Shown: positions 1 to 7,098 of the stretch, piece after piece | Position numbering within the stretch: position 1 is the first letter of the stretch | Layout of the letters: the number at the start of each line of letters is the position of its first letter | NCBI GenBank assembly: GCA_938001865.1 | Contig: CALLAW010000015.1 | Location: 1-36,259 of the forward strand | DNA length: 36,259 nucleotides | Direction of reading: 5' to 3' | From: an uncultured Saprospiraceae bacterium | GTDB taxonomy: Bacteria; Bacteroidota; Bacteroidia; Chitinophagales; Saprospiraceae | Program-made: the position numbers and the translations under genes | Notes under the pieces: generated by a model | The model's input: the letters and a program-made list of their open reading frames with translations, nothing else | What the model was told of the DNA's origin: nothing | Databases searched by the model: none

Positions 1-140
1 ATCGACCGAAAATTAAGAAGATAAGCTGATAGTTGGTTGCTTGTACACCTGCTTGATGACGAAAATCTAAGAACAAGCTAAGCATGTAGAAAGCACTCGA
101 ATGCTTTGTCTGGACCCGAGTTCGACTCTCGGCAGCTCCA
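1..140 (+). ncRNA. ssrA: tmRNA (ssrA), 3' portion, cut by the window edge
   Basis: The segment ends with a tRNA-like T arm and acceptor strand: a GGACCCGAG/TTCGACT/CTCGG arm at about 112-132, then CAGCTCC plus discriminator A at 133-140. The conserved tmRNA string AAGCATGTAGA lies just upstream (about 80-91), and GCTTG...CAAGC pairs at about 51-80 fit the last pseudoknot. No CCA is encoded after position 140, so the CCA would be added enzymatically. tmRNA rescues stalled ribosomes by trans-translation. The 5' half and the tag-peptide frame lie outside the window. The 3' end is a classic integration site, and an integrase relic follows 158 bp downstream. Confidence 0.92.
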
Positions 141-156
141 CAAGTAATTTTTAAAA

Positions 157-188
157 TGTTGTAACATATTGTAAAATAAGTTACAACA
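157..188. repeat. Inverted repeat between ssrA and integrase relic
   Basis: TGTTGTAAC (157-165) is repeated as its exact reverse complement GTTACAACA at 180-188. It lies just downstream of the tmRNA 3' end. It resembles a recombinase or excisionase binding site of an integrated element, but it could also be a weak hairpin behind ssrA. The function is inferred from position only. Confidence 0.6.
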
Positions 189-208
189 CATGTTAAAGTT
201 TAATTATG

Positions 209-237
209 TGTTGCACTTTTTACGATAAAGTGCAACA
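209..237. repeat. 11-bp inverted repeat, probable recombinase site
   Basis: TGTTGCACTTT (209-219) and AAAGTGCAACA (227-237) are perfect inverse copies separated by 7 nt. The same TGTTGCACT core recurs in direct orientation at 251-259. Clusters of short direct and inverted repeats between an att site and an integrase gene usually bind the integrase or its accessory factors. As RNA it could also form a hairpin terminating ssrA transcription. Confidence 0.65.
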
Positions 238-249
238 TTTGTTTTACTC

Positions 250-271
250 ATGTTGCACTCATGTTGTACTT
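250..271. repeat. Tandem 11-bp direct repeat upstream of integrase relic
   Basis: ATGTTGCACTC (250-260) is followed immediately by the near-copy ATGTTGTACTT (261-271). Both share the TGTTGCACT core of the inverted repeat at 209-237. The tandem spacing of one helical turn fits arm-type integrase binding sites. It sits 27 bp before the ATG of the integrase relic. Confidence 0.6.
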
Positions 272-297
272 TTGTTTCACTCAAAAGTAACAATAGC

Positions 298-1015
298 ATG
301 ATTTCAAAATCAGTCAATCTCAAGTCAACTAAAAATTCTGATGGCACTCAAACTGTCATGTCAGAATAAGAGTAACAATCAATCGACAATCAAAGTATAT
401 TACTCTTTTTAAGATTGATCCAAAACACTTTCTTAAAGATAAGTCTAGGGTTAGTAAAAGACACCACAATGCAGACAATCTAAATGCTAAGATTCATGAA
501 CAGCTTAGACAGATAAATGAAAAATCTATGAACTAGAAAAGTTAGATAGGATCGTTACTCTAGATTCACTCTTTGAGAAGAAGAAGTCTGGTAAAACCCT
601 AGTCTTCTTTATAACAAGACATAGAGATGATCTTCTAGAGATTAAGAAGTTTAGTGCAGCAAGAAAGTATACTAATCTGTTATCCAAGGTAGAGGATTTC
701 GATCCTAAGATATTGATTCAGAATATTGACTTAAGATGGTTGAAAAAATTCCATGCCTACATTGATGACTTACCTAATGTGAAGTCAGTGAACACGAGCA
801 GTAAGTATATCAAGTTCTTAAAAACCATTTTGCGCCAGGCACAAATAGATTCATTGAAAGTTGACCCTCAAGTATTGAGCTATAGGGTACCAATAGTGGC
901 TTCATTGAAGACAGCTCTAACTATAGAAGAGTTGCAGAGTATCAATCGCTTAGAGACGACACAGTATGCTTTAGCTAGGGATACTTTTATGTTCTTATTT
1001 ATACTTATTACATGA
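298..1015 (+). pseudogene. Tyrosine recombinase (phage integrase family), frameshifted and C-terminally truncated
   Basis: Three reading frames stitch into one Bacteroidota-type integrase. Frame 1 (ATG 298 to TAA 367-369) gives the first 23 residues. Frame 3 (about 369-533) gives the Arm-DNA-binding-like strand RVTINRQSKYITLFKIDP. Frame 2 (about 533-1015) gives the SAM-like core-binding domain, including DLRWLKKFHAYI, and reaches the first catalytic-domain helix (TIEELQSINRLE ... ARDTFMFLF) before a stop. The catalytic R-H-R-Y region is missing. At least two frameshifts plus truncation make it non-functional. It points away from ssrA, the usual arrangement for elements integrated at tmRNA, and was presumably that element's integrase. 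Confidence 0.85.
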
Positions 1016-1050
1016 TTTAAAAAAAAATAAGCACCTTGCTAAAATCTTTG

Positions 1051-1812
1051 ATGGTAATATTTGTAGGGGTATTTTTGTGGCTTCCTTTGAAGTCGCAAAA
1101 TACCCTTGCTATTTATCCTGAGGTAAGTTGTGTTTTTCCTGTTTCAAGTGTATCCTATAATGAATATGCTATTGGGTATTATGAGTTTGACCATAATAGG
1201 CCTCATTATTTTTCATACGGTATTTCTGTTGAAGGAAGGCTTAATAGATTATTGTTTTCATTTTCTGGTTCTTATCAAAGTTGGAGTCACGATTTCTCTT
1301 TTCGTTTGCAAAGCGGCCAGCCACAATCTGAAGTTATTGATGGAGCTTCCTATGATTTAATTTTTAAAACGATTGGTTTTGGACCAAAAATAGGTTTTGC
1401 CATTACTGAACAATTTAATTGTTTATTCAGCTATAAATTGAATTATCCCTTAACTGTTGAGTATTCAGAAATTCATTCTGGTGGTAGCAGACTTCATCTT
1501 ATTTTCGATGGTAATAACAATGTAATTTTACCTGTCTCAGTCTATGAAAGAATACAACCTTTTGCCTCAGGTTTTGCAAATAATTTGCTCGCTTTAAATT
1601 TTGAATATCATATTATTGATAATGTTGTTTTAGAATTGTCGTTAATAAAGAATATTTCTAGAAGGAAAGACAATATTTACAGATTAATGATTGATGGTTC
1701 GAATTTTGAATATACTGAAAGCAATGTCACTTTTAATGATATCTTAGTTACCTCTGATCTATTGGGAATTGGAATAGGCCTTAAATATAGAATACAAGTA
1801 TTTAGCTGGTAA
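1051..1812 (+). CDS. Secreted or outer-membrane beta-barrel-like protein of unknown function
   Basis: The ATG at 1051 opens directly on a signal peptide (MVIFVGVFLWLPLKSQN); a TTG at 1036 would add five residues and is less likely. The mature ~235 residues are rich in aromatic and alternating hydrophobic residues (for example LLFSFSGSYQ, FNCLFSYKLNYPL, LALNFEYHIIDNVVLELSLIKNI, LGIGIGLKYRIQVFSW). The chain ends in an aromatic residue, as in small outer-membrane barrels of the OmpW/PorT-like kind. No catalytic motif is visible. The gene is strongly AT-rich and lies between the integrase relic and an eroded T9SS-domain relic, so it is probably part of the imported segment. Its exact family is not recognised. 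Confidence 0.65.
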   Translation: MVIFVGVFLWLPLKSQNTLAIYPEVSCVFPVSSVSYNEYAIGYYEFDHNRPHYFSYGISVEGRLNRLLFSFSGSYQSWSHDFSFRLQSGQPQSEVIDGASYDLIFKTIGFGPKIGFAITEQFNCLFSYKLNYPLTVEYSEIHSGGSRLHLIFDGNNNVILPVSVYERIQPFASGFANNLLALNFEYHIIDNVVLELSLIKNISRRKDNIYRLMIDGSNFEYTESNVTFNDILVTSDLLGIGIGLKYRIQVFSW

Positions 1813-1830
1813 TAGCAACTTAGTAATAAA

Positions 1831-1930
1831 AATGGCAATCTATTCGAATAAAGTTGTCTATTTACCAATTTCAAATTAATTGGACAATGGAAACACAGTG
1901 CAATTATTAGGAGATGTGACTAATATATTA
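1831..1930 (+). pseudogene. Eroded relic of a T9SS type-B sorting domain
   Basis: This stretch is a decayed copy of the sorting-domain end at about 4573-4675. TACCAATTTCAAATTA is identical at 1863-1878 and 4606-4621, and GGAGATGTGAC is shared at 1910-1920 and 4654-4664. Translation in shifted frames recovers NGNLFE and NGNTVQLLGDVT, matching NGILLEQGVYVYQF...GNTMQIFGDVT in the downstream copy. A 2-nt deletion and stops prevent any product. The rest of the gene-free stretch 1813-2181 shows nothing recognisable except a possible promoter at 2099. Confidence 0.75.
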
Positions 1931-2098
1931 GAGAAAGAGAAGTTAAAGTAAAGATTAACATTAAGTTATATTTCAAGCCACCGATTTTAAATGAAATTTC
2001 TTTTAATACCTTTTCAGACAAGAGAATCTTGAAGCTTATTGTGACTACGCCATAAGGTTGTACCAATTGAATTCATTACATGCACTTACTTTTGGTGC

Positions 2099-2106
2099 TA
2101 TATTTG
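2099..2106 (+). promoter_or_regulatory. Candidate Bacteroidota -7 promoter element
   Basis: TATATTTG matches the Bacteroidota -7 consensus TAnnTTTG exactly and lies 75 bp before the ATG at 2182. No convincing -33 TTTG was found at the expected distance, so this rests on a single 8-bp match in AT-rich DNA. Confidence 0.35.
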
Positions 2107-2181
2107 TTACTAATCTAACACAATAACCATAGATTGTGACAAAGGAGTTGTAATTTTCATTCATCAACGTTATTGCCCATA

Positions 2182-4308
2182 ATGCTAAAACTCTATAGAA
2201 TACTTCCCATACTAAGTTTATTCCTAATTTTGAATTTAGGACAGTTGTTTTCTCAAACTCAACTTGGGCAAACTATTTTTCAAGAGTTTCCAAATGCAGC
2301 TTCAGACCTTGGTGTCAATGTTGCAATAAATGCTAATGGGAATAGAATCGCGATAACCGATCAATTAAACTCTGAAAATGGAGCATATGCGGGGCATGTC
2401 CGAGTATTTGAATATCAAAGTGATGAATGGGTTCAGATGGGAAATGATATTGATGGGACTGGGCCTGGAGCAGCAGCTGGAATTGGTATGGATATTTCTG
2501 GAGATGGAAGCGTCATCGCATTAGGAGACGTTGGCAATTCTCCTGAGCTAGTTAGAGTTTTTGAATGGCAGAATGAAAGTTGGATTCAAAAAGGGAAGTC
2601 ATTTGTAGTAAGTCCTCCTGAGTCATTTGGAAGTACAGTGAAATTATCTTATGATGGCAATGTAATTATTATTGGTTCGGATCATACTTTTGATATCCGT
2701 ATCTATAGATTTAACGGGAAAGACTGGATTCTTGATGGAGAAAAGATATCTCTTGGATGCAGCGGATTGTTTATGGAGATTGGGCTACAATCAGATGGAA
2801 ATGCTTTTGTGGCGGCATGTTCGCAAGAAGTTGATTGTCCTATATATTCATATCATTACATCAATGGTAAATGGGAACAAAAAGGAAGTGTGTTTTGCTT
2901 TCCCCAGCCGTATGGATTAGTTCAAGAAATATCACTATCTGGGAACGGGGAATATGTGTTTTTTGGTCATGAAGGAACTGCCACTTCTATTGCAGATGGC
3001 ATTCTGCAACTGTATAGGTATGATGGTTTAGACTGGGTCGAGGAAGGTAGTTGTATTGAAGAACAAGTCGATGCTCCAAGCTTATTTTCTAAACAAACAG
3101 CTATGAACTACCATGGCAATAGAATCGCAATAAGAAACGTAGAAAGTGCATTCCCATATAGTCCTATTATCCAAATTCTAGATTTCAACTCAAGTTCAAA
3201 CAAATTCGAACTAAAAATGGAAATTGCCAGCGCTTCCACAAGAGATCTGGAATTAAACTCTAAGGGAGATCGATTAGTAGCACGAATAAATGGTTTAGGT
3301 TCTGGCGTTGAAGTTTTTCAACTAGATTGCCCGCCTTGTTCACCTTATAGCTATGAAGTCAATACTTTCTTTTGTAATGGAGATATATTATTAGGCTACG
3401 ATGGATCTGTCATAACAGAAGAAGTAACCTTAGAAGAAAACTTAACCAGTTCACAAGGATGTGACTCCACTATTATATGGAAGTACAATTACATTCCTAA
3501 TGATACTACTTATGTTGACTATGTAGGTTGTGTAGATGATGGTTATCAAATACAAGTAGGAGATGATGTATTTAGCCAATTCGCTTCCTCTGGAGAAGTA
3601 GCTCTACAAAGTACGATTGGTTGTGACTCAGTAATCATTGTAGATCTTGTCTATCAAGATGCCACATACATGGATACGATCATTTACTATTGTCAAGGTT
3701 CAACTGTTGAAGTTGAAATCAATGGAACAATTTACAATCCTGATAATAACATAGGAGTTGATACTTTGATCAACTCGCTAGGTTGTGACTCAATCATCAC
3801 AATTAGTATTACTGAACTTCAACAATCAACCAAAGAAGTCGAGTACTCAATTTGTGAAGATGACGACTTTAGTTTGGTCGTTGGTGAGGAAGTGTTCGAT
3901 TCGAGTAATCCCGTTGGTGATGTTCTTCTGATCAACGAATATGGTTGTGATTCAATTGTTTCTGTAAATATTGAAGTAAGACAAATTGATACAACATTCA
4001 ATTCTCACAATCTCTGTGAGAATGATACATTGATCATCGATGGAATGAGTTTTTCTCAGCAAGGACTCTTTAGTATTGTAGAAATCGGGGATGATCTTTG
4101 TGATTCTATTGTACTCTATGATATCACTGAATTAAATTGTAGTGATGATTATTTGGAAGATGCTATGTTAATTGGAAATGCATTACTTGATAGTTTTATT
4201 TTTGACTTTGATCTGCCTCAAGATTATCAATTGATGTGGGAAGCAAATGAATTACTGTCTTGTTTGGAATGTCAAAACCCTACATTATACTTTGATGGTT
4301 CGAGTTAG
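2182..4308 (+). CDS. Large secreted surface protein with propeller-like and GCDSI repeats, truncated by an in-frame TAG
   Basis: The ATG at 2182 (three codons after an alternative TTG at 2173) opens on a signal peptide ending ...LGQLFSQTQ. Residues ~30-380 hold repeats of the form 'GNRIAI...VRVFEY...WVQMG', resembling the FG-GAP/propeller-like repeats of Bacteroidota secreted proteins. Then come five ~54-residue GCDSI units (from 3457), and the frame stops at TAG 4306-4308 after YFDGSS. The same frame continues without another stop to 4677 and encodes a T9SS type-B sorting domain, so the original gene spanned 2182-4677. As it stands the product would reach the periplasm but lack the signal for T9SS export. 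CAG-to-TAG is a simple explanation; readthrough or a sequencing error are alternatives. Confidence 0.8.
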   Translation: MLKLYRILPILSLFLILNLGQLFSQTQLGQTIFQEFPNAASDLGVNVAINANGNRIAITDQLNSENGAYAGHVRVFEYQSDEWVQMGNDIDGTGPGAAAGIGMDISGDGSVIALGDVGNSPELVRVFEWQNESWIQKGKSFVVSPPESFGSTVKLSYDGNVIIIGSDHTFDIRIYRFNGKDWILDGEKISLGCSGLFMEIGLQSDGNAFVAACSQEVDCPIYSYHYINGKWEQKGSVFCFPQPYGLVQEISLSGNGEYVFFGHEGTATSIADGILQLYRYDGLDWVEEGSCIEEQVDAPSLFSKQTAMNYHGNRIAIRNVESAFPYSPIIQILDFNSSSNKFELKMEIASASTRDLELNSKGDRLVARINGLGSGVEVFQLDCPPCSPYSYEVNTFFCNGDILLGYDGSVITEEVTLEENLTSSQGCDSTIIWKYNYIPNDTTYVDYVGCVDDGYQIQVGDDVFSQFASSGEVALQSTIGCDSVIIVDLVYQDATYMDTIIYYCQGSTVEVEINGTIYNPDNNIGVDTLINSLGCDSIITISITELQQSTKEVEYSICEDDDFSLVVGEEVFDSSNPVGDVLLINEYGCDSIVSVNIEVRQIDTTFNSHNLCENDTLIIDGMSFSQQGLFSIVEIGDDLCDSIVLYDITELNCSDDYLEDAMLIGNALLDSFIFDFDLPQDYQLMWEANELLSCLECQNPTLYFDGSS
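3457..4140 (+). repeat. Five ~54-residue GCDSI protein repeats within the surface protein
   Basis: The Cys codons of the GCDS(I/V/T) motif fall at 3460, 3622, 3784, 3946 and 4099, giving spacings of 162, 162, 162 and 153 nt. Each unit carries a second Cys (as in GCVDDGY, YCQGSTVE, ICEDDDF, LCENDTL), so a disulphide-stabilised beta-sandwich repeat is plausible. Such repeats are common in Saprospiraceae-type giant surface proteins. The last unit is degenerate (LCDSI, shorter). Confidence 0.8.
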
Positions 4309-4677
4309 TATCAATTTGATGTGGTTTTAACTTGCCCAAATAATTGTCAAAAGCTGTATACAATCAGTGTGAAAATCGAAACTTCTGTCTTTACTTCTAA
4401 TATTTTTAGTCCATATTCTGGTCAAGAGATTAATAAGCACTTTGTTTTAGCAACAGGTTCTCCTTTTTTTGTAGTAGAAGCTATGATTTTTGACCGTTGG
4501 GGTAACCAAGTCTACAGTATAATAAACAGTGATGTACCTGAGCAAGGATTTAGGTGGAATGGTCATGATAGTAATGGAATCCTTTTAGAACAAGGTGTCT
4601 ATGTCTACCAATTTCAAATTAAATTTGAAGATGGCAATACAATGCAAATATTTGGAGATGTGACACTAATACATTAG
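4309..4677 (+). pseudogene. T9SS type-B (gliding-motility-associated) C-terminal sorting domain, detached by a nonsense codon
   Basis: The segment continues the frame of the preceding gene after its TAG; a GTG at 4321 could in principle restart translation but would lack any signal peptide. The last ~90 residues are a textbook CHU_C/type-B sorting domain: NIFSPYSGQ, AMIFDRWGNQVYSI, FRWNGHDSNG, LLEQGVYVYQFQIKFEDGN, FGDVTLIH. This domain directs cargo through the T9SS for attachment or release. Without the upstream signal peptide it cannot be exported, so it is best read as the 3' part of a broken gene. Confidence 0.8.
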
Positions 4678-4769
4678 AAGATTTTTTAGAGGAAAATGAG
4701 CAAACTTGCAACCCTCCAACTGGTGTTTTTGTCAAATTCAACGGATTTACTACAATAATTGAATAGTTT

Positions 4770-5534
4770 ATGAAAAATATTATATGTTACTTATCCATCT
4801 TGGTTATTATTTCTTGTCAAAAAGAATCCAAGATAAATCCATATTTTGCTGAAATCTACCCAATAATACTAGAAGAGATAGATATTAATTGTGTTGAAGG
4901 CCAAAGTAGTAATGTAATATCGGCTCAAATTAATGAAGTAGAGTTTTGCCAATATGAGGATTACGTTGGAGATTTTTCATTGAAAGCAGTATCTAAGTTT
5001 TCGACCTCGTCACCTTCAAATGAATCTAGTTTACATGGTAGACAAGGACTTATTTTAACATTAGGTGATAATAGTATTCACATGAATGAGCATTTCGTTA
5101 TACATTTTCCTGATTTTGAAATTGGTATTGACGTTATAGATTATTTAGATTCGATATTAAGTGTGGCTACATATAATGTTTTGGGAGCTGAAGACATCGT
5201 GATTCCAGAGGGGGCAAGTGATGATGAAATAAAGTTTATTGAGTCAGGCAATGGATACTTGACAGGTTTTTTAGTTGAGATAAATTCCAAAGATCTAGTC
5301 ACTGAAACAGGCGGAAGTATTTTTACAATATCTTCAGTTTTTGGTGAGCAAGAAAATAATTATTTACAATTCACTGAAGCAGAAAAAATCATAGAGCCCA
5401 ATGGTGTTTACTATAGTATGGTAATAGATTTCCAATGTAATCTTTATCATTGGTCACAGTATGGGTATGAAGGATTGTGGGGTGAAGTGAACGACGGTGA
5501 GATTAGGGTTAATGTAAAATTAGAAGGCATTTAG
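4770..5534 (+). CDS. Orphan lipoprotein of unknown function
   Basis: The N-terminus MKNIICYLSILVIISC-QKES has a short hydrophobic segment and a lipobox (IISC, Cys16), so the product is predicted to be lipid-anchored in the envelope. The remaining ~238 residues are acidic and contain no motif I can assign; motifs of note are ILTLGDNSIHMNEHFVIHFPDF and a C-terminal beta-rich stretch ending EIRVNVKLEGI. It lies 92 bp behind the broken T9SS gene in the same AT-rich block. It could be an accessory gene of the acquired segment. Confidence 0.6.
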   Translation: MKNIICYLSILVIISCQKESKINPYFAEIYPIILEEIDINCVEGQSSNVISAQINEVEFCQYEDYVGDFSLKAVSKFSTSSPSNESSLHGRQGLILTLGDNSIHMNEHFVIHFPDFEIGIDVIDYLDSILSVATYNVLGAEDIVIPEGASDDEIKFIESGNGYLTGFLVEINSKDLVTETGGSIFTISSVFGEQENNYLQFTEAEKIIEPNGVYYSMVIDFQCNLYHWSQYGYEGLWGEVNDGEIRVNVKLEGI

Positions 5535-5780
5535 TAATAGAACTTTTGAATTAATTCAATCTAAGAATTGCTCTACAATCTACTCCCATTAACGCTTTCC
5601 TAGTATTGTGTATTTCCTGAAAAATACATAGCATTCCAATTTGAGAAGTATCTTAAATCAGGATCAGGAATTGCATTTCGCAATAAGAGATTTGTTGAAT
5701 AGAAAAGAGAAGAAGACCCCAAAGTTGACCAGTCAGAAAGACTACCTAATTCTGTCACTCCGTAGAGGTAATGTGTTTGC

Positions 5781-6254
5781 TTATGCTTCTTTATTATTCA
5801 CCAATTTCATAATTCTCTCTGATTGCAGACATTCTGCTTTGACTTCAGTCGGAAGGTCATCCAATGCGATCTGATCACGAGATATCCATCTATAGATGTT
5901 GGATTGATCATTTTGAGACAATGGTGACTTCAATCTACTCACATACTCTTTAATTGCAGGAGCATATTTCATAAACGACTCTCTTTTCGCTGCTTGTAGC
6001 ATATTTGCTTGTGCTACCATTTCTTCTTGTGAAATATTTCTTTGGTGCAGAATCTCTAATCCAAGAGTTAAAGTACTCTCTCGATAAAAGGCATTGATAT
6101 AGAGATCATTGCGATAGTCGGAGATCAATGCATCTAACTGCTCTATGAAGTCCTCCTCTACTTGATATCTAATCCTCCATGCCTCTCCACTTGCAGTCAT
6201 TGCTTTCTTCTGTGCTCGATATTTTCGGATTTGCTGTTCTCTATCAATATTCAT
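5781..6254 (-). CDS. Hypothetical charged helical protein, divergent from mntR
   Basis: A 157-residue, highly charged, mostly helical protein with no signal peptide or membrane segment. It starts MNIDREQQIRKYRAQKKAM and contains YQVEEDFIEQLDALISDYRNDL and RDQIALDDLPTEVKAECLQ. I do not recognise a family. The ATG at 6254 faces the mntR promoter across ~150 bp. TACTTTTA upstream on the minus strand (about 6260-6267) is a one-mismatch match to the -7 consensus. The 246-bp gap 5535-5780 downstream holds nothing I can identify. Confidence 0.55.
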   Translation of the reverse strand: MNIDREQQIRKYRAQKKAMTASGEAWRIRYQVEEDFIEQLDALISDYRNDLYINAFYRESTLTLGLEILHQRNISQEEMVAQANMLQAAKRESFMKYAPAIKEYVSRLKSPLSQNDQSNIYRWISRDQIALDDLPTEVKAECLQSERIMKLVNNKEA

Positions 6255-6346
6255 AACATCTCATTTTGAATGTAAAAGTAGGTGTAATTGTAATGAATGT
6301 TTTCTCTATCGTATGGTCCTAGATTTGCACACTACAGCATTACACA

Positions 6347-6362
6347 TTTAGACAAGTCTAAA
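6347..6362. promoter_or_regulatory. Palindromic operator for the MntR/DtxR-family regulator
   Basis: TTTAGAC-AA-GTCTAAA is a dyad with perfect 7-bp arms. Its size and TTAG.../...CTAA ends resemble operators of DtxR/MntR-family metalloregulators. It overlaps the expected -33 region and spacer of the promoter whose -7 box is at 6371-6378, so a bound repressor would block RNA polymerase. This fits negative autoregulation of the mntR-transporter operon. Confidence 0.7.
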
Positions 6363-6370
6363 AATAAGAT

Positions 6371-6378
6371 TATATTTG
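6371..6378 (+). promoter_or_regulatory. Bacteroidota -7 promoter box for the mntR operon
   Basis: TATATTTG matches TAnnTTTG exactly. A partial -33 element TTTA lies 20 bp upstream (6347-6350), inside the operator. Transcription would start near 6384, which rules out the upstream in-frame ATG at 6297 and supports translation from 6402. Confidence 0.65.
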
Positions 6379-6401
6379 TCAAAAATACAATACAACTAAG
6401 T

Positions 6402-7067
6402 ATGTTACTTACCTTTACTGAAGAGAATTACCTCAAGGCTATCTTTAAGATTACAGAACGTGCCGTGAAGGTTGCCTCTACTAATATGGTAGCAGAGCAA
6501 GTCAATACCTCTGCTGCATCAGTCACAGATATGCTCAAAAAACTCAGTGACAAAGGATACATTAATTATGAAAAATATAAGGGTGCAACCCTCTCCCCGA
6601 CTGGCGTCAAAGTCGCAACACAGCTGATACGTAAGCATCGACTCTGGGAAGTCTTCCTGCATGATAAGCTTAAGTTTCCCTGGGAGCAAGTCCATGAGAT
6701 CGCAGAACAACTCGAACACATTAACTCCGATGACCTTATCTCTCGACTGGATAATTTCTTGGGGAATCCGAGATTTGACCCACACGGTGACCCGATCCCT
6801 AACTCCGAAGGCAAATTCATGCTGCGTAATCAGACATCTCTTGACATGGTGCATAGTGGTCAGAGAGTCCTCGTAGTGGGTGTCACTCAGCATTCTGTAG
6901 ATTTTCTCAAGTATCTCAACCAACTCAAGGTCAAACTCGGAACTGCATTCAAAGTGATGGCTGTCACGGACTATGACAAGTCAATCACTCTCGAAAAAGA
7001 CGGTGCAGAGACCCTTACAATTACCCATCAAGTAGCAAAAAATCTTCTGGTAAAATTTCAAAAATAG
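6402..7067 (+). CDS. mntR: MntR/DtxR-family metal-dependent transcriptional repressor
   Basis: This 221-residue regulator has an N-terminal winged helix-turn-helix (about residues 5-70; VAEQVNTSAASVTDMLKKLSDKGYI), a metal-binding dimerisation domain (75-140) and a C-terminal FeoA/SH3-like domain (about 148-221). Metal-ligand positions are occupied by H79, E83, H98, E102, E105 and H106. E-x-x-E-H is the MntR pattern, where iron sensors of the DtxR/IdeR type have C-x-x-E-H, so manganese is the more likely co-repressor. The MntR Asp8/DtxR Met10 position is Asn here. The start at 6402 is chosen because promoter and operator lie directly upstream. It leads an operon with a metal-binding protein and an ABC ATPase. 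Confidence 0.87.
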   Translation: MLLTFTEENYLKAIFKITERAVKVASTNMVAEQVNTSAASVTDMLKKLSDKGYINYEKYKGATLSPTGVKVATQLIRKHRLWEVFLHDKLKFPWEQVHEIAEQLEHINSDDLISRLDNFLGNPRFDPHGDPIPNSEGKFMLRNQTSLDMVHSGQRVLVVGVTQHSVDFLKYLNQLKVKLGTAFKVMAVTDYDKSITLEKDGAETLTITHQVAKNLLVKFQK

Positions 7068-7098
7068 CATCAAACACTCATTATAAATACTACTCGAT

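Noticed and set aside
5641-5874. 77-codon plus-strand frame
   Set aside because: Its second half is antisense to the better-supported gene at 5781-6254, it has no recognised motif and no promoter.
6297-6401. Longer start for mntR at ATG 6297
   Set aside because: The -7 box and operator lie inside this extension, so it would not be transcribed; the family begins at 6402.
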